From Phylloscopus collybita (Eukaryota > Chordata > Aves > Passeriformes > Phylloscopidae): a DNA stretch of 64,000 bases. Positions 10,646 through 22,255 of the stretch are shown here, piece after piece; within the stretch, counting starts at the first letter, position 1, and each line of letters begins with the position of its first letter. The position numbers and the translations under genes are program-made. The notes beneath the pieces are model-generated. The model ran no database searches. It saw only the letters and a list, made by a program, of their open reading frames with translations, and was not told where the DNA came from. The stretch covers positions 4,340,001 through 4,404,000 of the forward strand of contig JAJNNQ010000129.1 of the NCBI GenBank assembly GCA_027886175.1. Reading direction: 5' to 3'.

Positions 10646-13600
10646 ACAGGCAGGGCCCAGACGCAGCCGTGCAGCTCGGGAACGGAGCTGTCCTCCCGGG
10701 CCACCACAAGAGCATTTCCCCACGAGGCTGCTGACTGCAGGGGGAACTCCTTGCTACTCCAGCCACAGGAAATTCATATGTGTAATTAAGCAGCACCAGA
10801 TAAAACTTGAGACCTGAGAATTTGGTTTTTTTCTTACGGGATTTGTTCTGTGCTCAACCTCTGACAGGAGGAATGTTGCCTGGAAGGCTTTGAACAAGAG
10901 CAACAAGAGAAAAACAAAGAGGGAGAAAACAAACCTATTTTAAGTTTGTTGAGTGCTTTCTGGTGACTTTTTAAACGTTATTGCTAACTGTCTTCAAAGT
11001 CTGCTTATTTACAATACACAACAGCATTAGCTTGCAAAAATAATACTTGAAATCTGTCTCTAAAAGATTAGAAGATTTGTGACTGCAAGACAATGAAAAA
11101 TCCAACTGCTCAAATTTTAAAGCTATTTTTACAGTATTGAAAACCACAACTATTTTTAACACTCATTTCTAACAGATCAAGTATTGCCATTTCCAAATGT
11201 GCAATTACTGCAGTCAAAACCAAAGCTAAAATCCAAAAAATACTCACAGGGCATGTTATGGGGCCTCAGTTTGGTACGCAATGGTTGATACTTTTCATTA
11301 TTTCTCAGTAGTTCTACATTGATAACTTAGTTTCATATTTGAATGTCTGTGACAACAGACACTTTTCTGAAACACCTAAAAGGAAGCATGAAAAAAACCC
11401 CTAAATTTAAAAGAACAGAAGTAGGAAGTCAGCCTGATTTGTATATCCAAACAAGCTGTAGGATTTGAAATACGTGAGGGGAACAGAGGGATTCCTTCCA
11501 GGAATTCCTTCCAGGAATTCCTTCATTGAGCAGGTATTAATTTAAAAACACATTTACAGCTGTGTGTGAGTGTACACGCCTTGACCAGCTGCTTCACACT
11601 TAAAAAGCCAACACAAAACTCCAATGTGGGCTAGGACAGATTGGTAGAAACAAGCAAGTGACAACTGTAAAAGCACAGAGGCCATGTTTGCAAGAGCTCA
11701 TTAATGCCAAATCAGAGTGAGGAACATGAGAAGGTCTGTACTTGTTTCAGCCAGCTACAGAAGGGAGGCTTTATCACCAAAGAGTATTTTGTGTGAATCC
11801 AACTGGTTTCTTTCCACTCACAAACTCCTCCTGAACCAACCACCAGGCTGTTCTCAGGATATTTTTGGTTGACTGAGTGCCAGAAATGATTTTTTAATGG
11901 GACAGTAACTGATTAGAGAGGCAGATGTTCAACCTTGTCTATTAAAATACACGTCCCTGTAAGCTGTTCCCTGATGTACTTGTATGACCCACAACCCTCT
12001 TAGGCAAGCAGGCGGGCACACAGGTGGCAAGCCCCACCAGTGACCTCAGACTGAACTGTATTTTAATGAACTGTGTTCTGCAGGATTTTATTATTTCTCA
12101 TCATGACCAAAGTTACTTCTTCTGCAAATACAAAGTTGGTGTTTCTGTCTGATAGTGCAAACCTCCTGCTACCGACAGTGACTTTGGGACTCTGGAATCA
12201 ATGCCTCTTCCATGGTTTACTTCCAGAAGAGTGATCCTCAGTACAAATATACCAAATGCAGGCAATAAGCTCTGTTCAGAGCTGTTCTGTCACATCAGAC
12301 AGCCATACCTAGAATCACACAGCTGATGTAATCTGAAGGGTTTCACAAAGAAGCTGTTTAACACCACAACACACTTAAGGGAAAACATGGGAGAGCCACT
12401 TGCTGAGGTGCCCTTCTGTGTAAAAGGCAAATTACCAGAGACACTATGAATATCAAGAACATAGCAAGCACATCAGTGTGTGTGAAGAGGGATTCTTCAG
12501 CCCTGATTTTGCCAGAAAAATTAGCTTTGTTTTGTGGAAAGTGAATCTAGCAGATACATGTTTTCAGCCTGCCAAGCAACTGCTAGAAAAGTTTGCTGTC
12601 TTGCTCAGTCTGAGCTCCAATAAAGAAACAAGCAGCAGCCCACTGGCCAGCACTGACAGGATGGAGAAAGGCTGCCCATCCGACTGGGAAACTACAAACT
12701 CCTCAGTGCAAGGAATATCCTGCACTGCTCAACAGATGCAGCACCAGCAGCTCCCTGGGGGCTGACTCTGTCAGCTCAATGCCCAGCAGCCAACTCTTCC
12801 AGGCCAGCAGCCCCTCTTGGGTAGAAGGAGGGTCCTTACCCTCCAGCTGGAAACTGTTCATGAGAAATCCTCCTCACAAGAGGTAACTACACTCTCAGGT
12901 CAGCTTACAAGTTGCAGCCTACAGTGCTGGGTATTTCACCTCCCAGGAACAGGGCCAGCTTTCTGCAAAGTTGCTGAAAACAGAGAAGTGGAAGACTGCT
13001 GATGGGTGCAGAAAAGCTCTCTGGAAAAGTCAAAAGAATTTATAGAAAAGATAGGATGGAAGCTAGAAATAATCAAATAGGAAACAGCAAGGAAAAAACA
13101 ACAGTTCTACATAAAAGAAACATCTCTACAGAGATAAAAGTAACTTACACATGTTTTTCTGCAGCCATGTAAGCAGTAAGATGGGGAACCTGCCCGCCTG
13201 CCTTGCTGCCCTGCACACTTTGAACTGACAATATGAAATATGGGAATAATAAACATACAGGATGCCTAGTGGGAAAGAAAACAATCAGAGTCCCTGGAAC
13301 ACAAAAATCAAAGAATAGATCAAAGGTGGAGTAAGCTGTACCAAGCAGTAAGTGGAATCATATGTTAAAGAGTAGTTTAAAACTAACTGGCCAAGCCCTC
13401 TAGTCAGTTTAATAAGCTGTGATCCCATGAAATTGATATTCTGGCCAAGAAGAAAAACACTATTACTGTCATATTTCAACTATGCAAGAACACATTGATG
13501 GCAGAGCTTCACTTCTGCCCAGTGCAGAGTGGCAAACAAAGTGGGACATGTTGCCTGGAACCAGAATTTCACTGACAGCCAGGAAACTCAGAGAGGAGGA

Positions 13601-15285
13601 AGCAACTCTTGGCTTTGCTGGATGCAGTGACTGGACCAGGTTTTCCTTTTTTTCTAGTTTTTAAATAAGTAAAATTTTTAAAGGCAGCAGGAAGGTTGTT
13701 CAGAGAGAACTTTGTTCACAAATAAAATCTTGCCTACTAGAAACTCAGGAGAAGCCTGAAGATCCCTGAACAGCAAAGTAAGTGGTTCCATGGCAGATGA
13801 ACAAACCAGAAGGGGCCATAAGCTCAGGCAGATACAATATAAATGACATGCAAAAACAAAAAAAACATTTGAGGAACAGCTTTCAAAAGGCACAAAAACC
13901 ACAGATTAAAGAATTCTGATGAAAATCTGTGGAGTCATAAAATGATGAAGATACAGAAGAAGAACTTGGTAACAATAAATCCATAGATGGAAAAAAAGAA
14001 ATTCCTTTGCACATTTTTGGTAGAGGAGATTGGAAAGACTCCTACTCTGGAATCTCCTCTCTCTCCAGCAGTATACAAGAGTCTATCTCAAATCAAACTT
14101 AGTGACACAAGACACTCAAAAAGAATTCTCTGATGAGCAAATGAGCAGCAACAAGTCACCAGCACCATGGTAGGCACCATGACAACTGCCTACAGCAGAA
14201 GAAACAGAAGACTTAACTACGAATGGTTCTGTTTAACTTCTGCTTAAATCTACTTTGATCCCAAAGGAGCTCTGGGCAAACATGGGCCAGAAAGCCAAGT
14301 AAATTGGTGGGAACTGTTTTAAATAAAAGAATGAGTCCCTTTATAGACAAATATATTTATTGTCATTGACTGAAACAGATTTTGTGAAGGAAGTTTTGCC
14401 TCATTATCTATCAAAGTATGTTCTACAGGCATCAGTAGGCATACTGACAACAGAAATCCAGTCTATATTTGTATAGTTAAAGGCATCTGACAAAGCCTTA
14501 GCCAAAAGAACTTAAAAAAAACCAGCTGGTATGAGCAAGAAAGTCTTCAAATTAATAAAGGAATGTTTAAAAACAGTAAAGAGAAGTACATCTTTAAAGA
14601 ACAAAGAGGTGATGAAGGCAACTGATGTGACTTTATTAGGCAAGACACAGGAGGGGAGAAACAGAGAGGGACGTGGTTTGCTATTTGCAACTTCGGTGTC
14701 CCGGCAGAGTCACCTGTGCATTGCCCTGTACCAGCACACAGCTCTCAGCAGGAAATACACACCCCCATCGAGATGGCTCCCCAAAACTGCCAAGGCAGAA
14801 TCTATTACATGGAAGATGGCATTTATCAAAGGAGTTTTCCTGACAAAAGGCAAAGACTTAAATGCCTGGTAGCTAGCGGCAAAATAACCTTTGGAAATTT
14901 ATTTTTTCACCATAAAGACTTTTCAGGTGTTCCTGTTAAAAGGTTTGGATGAAGAACCTGAAATACTAAAGAAAGAGTGGGTTTATATTTCACTTCAACT
15001 TTGATATTAATTTTATCCTATGGACATTTACTAAAATCAAGTAAAATCAAGAGGCACTCCATCCACAAAGAAGTGCTCTCAATTTAGGCCTAAATGACCT
15101 TTCAGTTCTTCCACAGCTAATATTCACAGCAGCTTTTAGAGAAATTAAAGCAGGGAAAACCATCCCCTTTTGACTCATCTCATTGACTGTGCACATCCTT
15201 CTCCACCCCATCAGTTTCTTTAGTGAGGTCGTTCCTCTCATTACCCAAGCTGTGCTTTGTGCAGGTGCAGACTGGAGCTGCCCGA
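10646..15285. other. Unannotated single-copy DNA
   Basis: A 4.6-kb stretch with no gene or transposon recognised. Frames reach 113 codons (14531-14872) without domains. A small tandem repeat at 11491-11520 is listed separately. Confidence 0.45.
11491..11520. promoter_or_regulatory. Two STAT-type palindromes in a 13-bp tandem
   Basis: TTCCAGGAA occurs at 11496-11504 and again at 11509-11517, within a 13-bp direct repeat. It fits the STAT consensus TTCNNNGAA and is palindromic. Whether it binds anything is unknown. A tandem slip of one such motif is enough to explain the pair. Confidence 0.3.
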
Positions 15286-15496
15286 GAGCTCCTGGGGCAG
15301 AGCCGCTGGGGCAGAGCTCCTGGGGCAGAACTCCTGGGGCAGAACTCCTGGGGCAGAACTCCTGGGGCAGAACTGCTGGGGCAGAGCTGCTGGGGCAGAG
15401 CTCCTGGGGCAGAGCTCCTGGGGCAGAGCTGCTGGGGCAGAACTCCCGGGGCAGAGCCAGTGGGGCAGAGCTCCTGGGGCACAGCCACTGGGGCAG
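15286..15496. repeat. 15-bp minisatellite, left part
   Basis: About 14 units of GAGCTCCTGGGGCAG with variants (AACTCCTGGGGCAG, GAGCTGCTGGGGCAG, GAGCCGCTGGGGCAG). The array resumes at 15902 beyond an inserted LTR. The 15-bp period keeps several frames open on both strands (89 to 151 codons). They are by-products of the repeat. Confidence 0.92.
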
Positions 15497-15901
15497 TGCA
15501 GAGGAATCAAGAATGGGCCATCACTCCATGATCAATATGACCAAAGTGAGCCATTTATTGCAAAGTAACAGTACCTTTTATACAGTTTTCAGCTTCAGTC
15601 ACACGTTAGATGCTGCTTTGCAATTGGATACACCCTAAAAGCACGTGTTAGCCTTTTAGCCCAGACTGGTTGATGGCTTTTGCACACACAGCAGGTTTAT
15701 GCAGTCCTTCCTCTGGCTTCTATCCAATTCTCACACTCTGAGGCTGTTAGCATCCTTTGTTCTTCTTGGGACGTGACTTCTATCATCCCTTGTTCCTTCT
15801 CGTACGTGGCTTCGCTGCCCTTGAATGGTTACAGGTTTTATTTATCCAGATAGGCTGGATTGCTCACATGTCCCCATTTCTGGAGGAGCCCACCCTCCAC
15901 A
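15497..15901 (-). mobile_element. Solo LTR, ERVK-like, inserted in a minisatellite
   Basis: A 405-bp unit with exact TG (15497) and CA (15900-15901) ends. It is flanked by perfect 6-bp copies of GGGCAG at 15491-15496 and 15902-15907. On the minus strand it carries a TATA box (GTATAAAAGG, plus 15574-15583) and a CAATAAA signal (plus 15554-15560) just downstream. Since GGGCAG is also part of the minisatellite unit, the duplication is less diagnostic than it looks, but the sharp ends support it. No internal retroviral sequence follows. Confidence 0.85.
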
Positions 15902-15940
15902 GGGCAGAGCCGTGGGGCAGAGCCCCCAGGGCAGAGCTGC
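15902..15940. repeat. 15-bp minisatellite, right part
   Basis: Degenerate units (GGGCAGAGCCGTG, GGGCAGAGCCCCCA, GGGCAGAGCTGC) continue the array at 15286-15496. GC-rich DNA follows to about 16100. Confidence 0.75.
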
Positions 15941-16149
15941 ATTCCCGCAGTGCCCGGGAGGGCACGGGCCGGGCCCTGGCCTCTCTCTGGCCCCCGGGGC
16001 CCATGTGCTGCCACCTGGTGCCCCTTCCCTGCCCGGGGCTCTCTGTCCCTGCGGTGCAACCCGGCTCTGGGGCTGACAGCGCCAGCAGGGGAACTGCCAG
16101 ACTGGAACCAGCCATTTTAACCCCTTCAGCTGAAAGGCCTCAGGCTGCC
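15941..16149. other. GC-rich spacer
   Basis: GC-rich, CpG-containing sequence (GTGCCCGGGAGGGCACGGGC and similar) with no repeat unit or gene recognised. The overlapping frames on both strands (up to 134 codons) are what GC-rich DNA gives by chance. Confidence 0.4.
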
Positions 16150-16516
16150 TGTTATAAATGAAATAAATGATTTAGGTAATTTGTGTTAAATGTTATAAAT
16201 GTGTAGGGGCTATTAAGCAAACTACAGAAATTGTAAATATGTAGAAGCTATTAAGCAATAATTGCTAGTTGCAGAAACTGCAGAAGTAAAGAAGTTAGAA
16301 AGAGCCCGGCCTTGGTGCAGGATAATGTAACTTTCTATCATAAGACATGAGGAAAGAGAGAAAACGAGAGATTTGGTGAAACCATGGTGACCACAGTGTG
16401 CTGGAGCTCGTGCCTGGCTCTGGCCCGGCTCGGTGGTCAGCCTGGGCCTCCTGGCTGCTCGGGCACGTTCCAGCAATACACTTTTGTGGAGTCTCGGCTC
16501 AGGCAGTTGGCTCACA
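16150..16516 (+). mobile_element. Probable solo LTR, boundaries uncertain
   Basis: It starts TGTTATAAATG and ends GGCTCACA, has an AT-rich first half and a GC-rich second half, and contains AATACACTTTTGTGG, which looks like a late-LTR region. Flanks CTGCC (16145-16149) and CTGCT (16517-16521) would be a 5-bp duplication with one change, but the right flank overlaps the end of the next LTR. It may be inserted at the edge of that element. Confidence 0.5.
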
Positions 16517-16517
16517 C

Positions 16518-17091
16518 TGCTATGGCTGGGATGGAAAAAGAGGGGACTCTCTTGAGGCTTCCAGGGAACAGAGGCTTTATTGGGGGGGGGGGGAGGGGGT
16601 CAGGGGAACCCCCAGCCTCCAGGCTGGTGCCTCCGGAGAGAGATGCTGAGCCTGGGGTGGAGGGCGGTTTTGTACTACATTTTTTGGGGTGGGTTCAAAA
16701 TCACAAAATCCAATAAAACAATCCAAATACGTCATACCAAACTAAGTCACTTAAATTCTAACAATTCCAACACAGGTTCGGGGGTGGTCTGAGAAGAGTC
16801 CAGCTAAGCTAGTGGCTGAAACTTTTGGACTTTAAAGATAAGGATTCCATGATGGACAAGAGGGAAATTATGCATGACAGAGGGGATGAGACAAGGAAGA
16901 ACCAATAAAAGAAAAGTCTCTAGGCAGAGACTATAGCTGTCCTAGAAACTCCTATCAAACCACGAGAAAGATACATTCTAAAACAAAAGGCTTTTCTAAA
17001 ATTGCGCAAACTATGCTAAACTTAACAATAAAACCTTTCATACTGTCTTCATAGCTAAGGCTTCTAAATCATTTTTTGCAGATTCACAACA
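16518..17091 (-). mobile_element. Probable LTR, reversed
   Basis: On the minus strand it runs from TGTTGTGAATCTGC (17091) to CCCAGCCATAGCA (16518), giving TG...CA ends. An AATAAAGCCTCTGTTCCC signal (plus TTTATT, 16576-16581) is followed by about 60 bp of U5-like sequence. A run of 12 or more G, broken once, lies at about 16580-16597. I found no convincing target duplication, probably because other LTR pieces abut both ends. Confidence 0.6.
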
Positions 17092-17375
17092 GTGGAAAGT
17101 GGAAGAGGAGAGACTTCATCCACCGACCACCGTGAGAGGGCAGAGCACCCCAGACTCCCGGAATTGGAAAACTCAACTGTGACCAAATATGGGAAAGCAT
17201 GGACTGGGGAGGGACCAAGGGCTGTGTGTAACCCAAAATGTTACAAATATGGGAAGCTACAGGAAAAACTCTGAAAGCTGTGCCTGGAGCATGAGCTGAG
17301 ACTTGTGCTCTCCGGCTCTCCCAGCGCGCTGCTCGCTTCGGCTTCTCGCTTTAATAAAGTTTATCTAATTGGCAA
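17092..17375 (+). mobile_element. LTR-like fragment with AATAAA
   Basis: It ends in a U5-like block with CTTTAATAAAGTTTATC (AATAAA at 17353-17358), preceded by GC-rich sequence of the sort found at the cap region of LTRs. The left edge abuts the reversed LTR, so it may be the rest of a host element that the latter interrupted. Alternatively it is an unrelated LTR. The end near 17375 is a guess. Confidence 0.4.
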
Positions 17376-18499
17376 TCAATTATTGGGTCCTTTATATTTA
17401 TCACTGCCTATTCTGAAAAATCTTCATGGCAATTTCATCAAATGTAGTGGCCCTGAAAGGAGAATGGTGCTTCCCAGTGCCAGTGCTAGAGAAGGAAGAG
17501 CTGCTGGCACTGCTCCCACCCCGCACAGGAGCCTCACAGCAGAGCAGCACAACCAGGGCACAGCTTGCTGATCTTCCACTGGAATTTCATGGAAGATTAT
17601 CCACAGCAATAGGGTGAGTTCCTCACAAAAGGTAACATATTGTCTATTATGAAAATATTAGGAGAAAACCCCCAAAACATCTAGTTTATATGAAAAACGT
17701 TAGAAGACTTTAAATACTGAATATAGGATAGCAAAATTAACTAAGTTCAGTTCTCTTTCAAAAAGAATTGTTAGCCTGCATTAAAAAAAAAGAGCTATAT
17801 CCCCCCCCTCTGAATTTTTCCTTGAAACACCATGTGTGAAAACAAAATAAAAAACTAATATTTTCCAACATTCTGAGAACCAGTAGAGTTCTCAGAATGG
17901 GATCTCAGTAGGGATCTCTCTACTGCTATTTGCAGAGGTGTCCTAGGAATTCAGATAATTTCTTTTTATCGTGTTCCTTGAACCTCAAAGTGTAACTAAA
18001 TTTTAGAAAACACGCTGAGAATTAAAAGCAGATGTGTCCCAGTCAGCATTTCACACACCTTATTGGAATTTGCCTGCCTGAAGCTCTGCTCATGCAAGTC
18101 CATTGGTGGGTCCAACCCACTCACCAAACACAAAGCTGCAGACAGAAACTGAAATGCTCAGAACTGGTATCAGGAAATTTGCTTTCCAAGATTACTCAGA
18201 AGATACTGATGGACAATGAGTAAAATAAAATCTGGTCCAAGGAGATTTTAATGCAGGTCTCTATCTGTATGAAATGACAACAGAATTAAAACAGAAAAAC
18301 AGAGTTCAAGAATTCCTGAGTTGGTAAAGGAGTACCTAGATAAGGAAGTACCTAGCCTACAAACTAAGACAAGAATTTGCAGCATGCATTTTTTTTCCAC
18401 ACCACACTTCAGGCCCATCAACATTTCTTTCACACTAGCAGATTCTGTGAAACACATTCCCATTTAAAATTGCACAAACCTATGTGTCTGGTCCTTCTT
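17376..18499. other. Unannotated single-copy DNA
   Basis: No gene or known repeat recognised. There are short homopolymer runs near 17785-17810. Confidence 0.4.
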
Positions 18500-18960
18500 G
18501 CTATTCATACCAGTTATGTTTTTACTGATGTGCAGTAAAAATCGGGTAAATATTATTTTTATTTGGCAGTGGCTGGGAAGTTGCTTAGTGAACATAACAA
18601 CAAGACTAAAAAAATTTTAAAAAACCCCAGAAGTAACTTTAGAAAATATAAGCTCTTCAGATTAATATAGCATTCTATCCTTTTAGCATTAATATAGGTA
18701 TGTTCCATCTCATTTCTTCAAGTTTGAAACATAGCAAGGTTAATTATGACAAGAACTGTAACAGTAATTAGATTATCATGTAATTATTTTTAGGGGAAAT
18801 AAATCTTTATATAAATCCTACAGGCTAAGGAAAGCCTCAGGAGATGTGAGTGGAGCTGTTAGGAGGCCTTAACTATAATGTCAATTTATTTGCATCCAGC
18901 TGTGCTCATTGAACAATGATTAAAAAGGAAAACTGCCTACAAGATATTTACTGGGTATGG
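18500..18960. promoter_or_regulatory. Candidate conserved non-coding element with motif cluster
   Basis: AT-rich sequence with no long frame contains several TAAT-core homeodomain motifs between about 18660 and 18800. These are followed by an octamer ATTTGCAT (18888-18895), an E-box CAGCTG (18897-18902) and a SOX-like ACAATG (18913-18918) within 31 bp. POU, bHLH and SOX sites that close together are a hallmark of developmental enhancers, but AT-rich DNA yields some of these motifs by chance. Conservation across birds would decide. Confidence 0.3.
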
Positions 18961-21190
18961 AAATCAATACTCCTCACTAGCAGGAAGCTGGCAGCCTGTC
19001 AGCCACAAACCAGCAGATTCAAGGCATCCTGAACACAGGGGTGATGGGAACAGAGAGTTTCTGTGTTTTATTTTAGCACCCTGAGCACTGCACCTGTAAC
19101 AGTCAGGGGGCAGTGAGGGGAGGAGGTGCTGCAGCCTACAAATGCCAGGAAGAAACTAAGAATTCTCCAGCTTTGACTAAAACTGATGAAGAAGTGTAAA
19201 GACAGCAGACACCACCCTGGAAAGGAGATGAAAGAAGGTCCTGCTAGGATTTCAGTCATTTGTGTGCAGCAGCCAGCAGCTGAAACAGGAGGTGCCCCAA
19301 TTCCAGCCCTGAGGCCGCTGGGTGTGTGCCATACACAGGGGCTTGAAAAGCTTCACCTTGGCATCCTCTGGCCTCCTCACCAGACTTCAGAACTGCTTTC
19401 GTTTTCAAATAACCCTTCCTTCTGTGACATCCCATTTGGGAGCTGCAGTTTGGAGGGGAGTTTGCCCTGCTGTGGCATTTCTACAGCCTGCTAGAAGGCA
19501 ACACAAATTGCAGCTGGCCAGAGGTTCCCTTCAGGTGCAGCTTACACTGACAGGAAGGCCTCCAGCAGCACTGAGTGAACTCCACAGCCTCCCAAGGCAT
19601 TTGCTCTGGTTTATTCTTGTAGCAGGCACCTGAAATAACACACCTCCAGGCTGCAGATCAGCAGTTCAGGAGCCTGGCTGCTGTAATCCCCTCGAGGCTG
19701 TTTCACCTTGGGAAAACAAGCCTTGCAACATGCTATCCACTCCTTGCACCTTCCAAGAGGGACACAGAGGGAGGGACAGCCACCTCTCACTGAAACACTG
19801 TGCTTCATTGGATTGAAAGTGTTTTATATCACAGTCCAGTCTGACTGAAGCGGATCATTATTTTAAGCTATTCATGATGTCACTTGAATCTGAGCTCTGA
19901 ATGTAGGACTTTAAATCTCTCTCAAGCTCGTCCAAACCTGGAGCACCCATTTTAGGCACCTATGCTTTCAAAGAGTTTGGAGAGGAAAAAAAAAAAAAAA
20001 TGCTCTAAACTTTGCAAATCAGTGTGATGTGTGTGGCTGGTTCACTCAGCGACAGCAATCGAGTTCTTTGTGGGAATTCTTAAGTATTAGGCTTCTTTTT
20101 TGTTTGTTTTGGCTTTTTTCCCCTCAATTCTCTTATGGGAAAGAAGTGCTTTGGAGAAAAATATTTGAAGATCCTAACTGCTGCAGTCTGCTTAGTAAAG
20201 TTTAATTCAATCCAATACTGTTAACACCATTGGCATGGACAAAGGAAGGTACACAGCTACAGCTAAATATGCCACTTGGGAGCTGCATGCTGTGAAAGGA
20301 AAGCTTCAGCCTGGCAAAGTAGAAAGGCTGATCTCAGAGGCCCTAAAAGGCATAAGAGACACCCCAGAGGGAGTTAAGGATTAATGACAGTCCTGACAGT
20401 TTTTACAAGACTGTCTGAAATACCAGAATTTTTGTCTGTTGCCAGCCATATCCTGTTGGATGAATTTACTGAAGCCTATGAATTTCTCTACAGAATTAGC
20501 CAGAAATAATGACAACTGGGATCGCACTGCAACCTGGGCTTTTCCAAATGGAAGCACTGAACACGAAGAAACACTTTTTGCCTCACGAGGCTATAAAAAG
20601 TAGTGGAAACCCCAAATCTAGAAGTGTTTACAAACTGGTAATGGATGACAGTAACAATACCCACCTAAGCAGAAAAGAAATCAGGACATTAACAGGTTAA
20701 CACCCAGACAAAAAGAAGGGGCACATGTACCAGTAGGTGTGCTTTTATGAGGACTAAGGGAAGGGGTGCGTGGCTATGCAAACCAAAGTACAACACAGAA
20801 ACAGTATGCTTTATATATTCTGTAATAACAGTAATAACAGCTGTATCAATGGCTGATTTTTAGTTCCTGCAGCTAAACTACACTTCTATCACTCTCAGGA
20901 AAATTCTGCAAGTCTTTTTAAATTGCCTGACTTGACCATTAATCCCATCTTCACTGCTGGGTTAAAACATCATAAAAAACAATCATGAGCAGAACTTTTT
21001 CTTAACAGTGAAATTCCAAAGTTCTTAACATTGTAATTTCTATTTTACAGACTGAAGGAACAGAGGAGTTATTTGTCTACTCCTATTTAATGAGCCAGGA
21101 ATCAGCTACACTGAATTCAGCCTCCTAGAAGCCTTTAAGACACTGCCCAGCTGAATACCGAGTCAGGATGCAGCTGAGGCAGATTCAAAG
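18961..21190. other. Unannotated single-copy DNA
   Basis: No gene or known repeat recognised. Frames reach 103 codons (19322-19633) without domains. An A-run lies at 19986-20000. Confidence 0.4.
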
Positions 21191-22073
21191 TGTTATAAAT
21201 GTGAATAAAATAAACAAATTCAAAATTTAGCAGCAATTTTAATAAAAATTTAATATACAAAAATTTAACAATGATTATTTAAATTTGGTTAAGGTTCTGA
21301 TAAGGCAGAAGCAAAACTGACCGGGGTACAGGGAGGGCTTCTCACCCCACCTCACATGCAAAACAAAACAATTCAAACTACACTTACATACTATCTGCTA
21401 ATACATATTAATCAATGTTTCCTGTAAGTTTCCTCCTATTTTCCAATTTTAAAAACCTACGTCACTATACTCCATGGTGCATGCTTCACTTGTTGCCAGG
21501 GGGTCTTGTGTCTTCTTTTGGTGGTCTTTGGGATGAAGGCTCACAGTACTCCTCGTTGTCTTCTGAATAACCTCTCTTATTACACATGCCTATTAAGCTT
21601 ATATTATGTAAACAAATACCAAGTTTGAACACTAAGGCAATAAATTTCATATAATTAACAATTCTCCTGGCGTTTCCCCAACTTTCCCTGTTTTACAGAT
21701 AAATTTAGTCTTCTTATCTTGGCTTCTTCCTGTATCTCATGAACATCTGCAGGAGAAGGGGAAACCCCTCCCTCTCTCCTTTCTGGTGCTACTTTTTATG
21801 ACTACTTTATTATTTTAAAATATTGATTACCGTTTCAATTTTATCAGCACGAACCATACCTATTTACCACAAAAGGAAGGTGCCTGCCCTGAGAGCAGGT
21901 GGGTGATTATTCCTGTGATACACCAGCCACAGCCCCACACTGCTGCATTCTGCCTTCAGCAGCCTTTGCAGTTTGCCTGCTTTTCCTTCAACTGCCCAGC
22001 CCACTGCAGGCCCTGCAGCTGCCTTCTACCTTCAACATCCTGAGTACAACAGCACTTTGTTACAGGTGTGTCA
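21191..22073 (-). mobile_element. Probable LTR, reversed; right edge uncertain
   Basis: The plus-strand edge TGTTATAAATG at 21191 is preceded by CAAAG (21186-21190). A second CAAAG at 22074-22078 follows ...GTGTGTCA, which would give TG/CA ends and a perfect 5-bp duplication around 883 bp. A shorter alternative ends at 21869 (TTTACCA, then CAAAA). On the minus strand the region reads as an LTR with a pyrimidine- and AT-rich tail after GTACCCCGGTCAG. I could not match it to another copy here except for about 35 bp near the right end. Confidence 0.42.
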
Positions 22074-22255
22074 CAAAGCACTGCAAGGGATGGAGGCCAG
22101 CACAGAGTGAGCCTTGCACTGATGGTTCCTCTGAGAGGAGAAAGCCACCAGCCACCAGCTGAACCGGCTCCGCTGCACGTACCCTGTTTGCTGTTTGACA
22201 GGATTGCTCAGCGATTAAGAAGAAATTGCCCTAACTCTGCTATTTCTTAGAGTCA

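Noticed and set aside
9988..10789. Five frames of 227 to 239 codons as protein-coding genes
   Set aside because: They arise because the minisatellite unit is a multiple of three. Several overlapping frames on both strands cannot all be genes, and none has independent coding evidence.
15286..15496. Tandem repeats as a CRISPR array
   Set aside because: Units are contiguous with no unique spacers, and the genome is a vertebrate.
15180..15638. Repetitive frames of 89 to 151 codons
   Set aside because: By-product of the 15-bp minisatellite and the LTR beside it.
20240..20700. Possible CR1 remnant
   Set aside because: A few phrases resemble CR1, but the order and the 3' end are missing.
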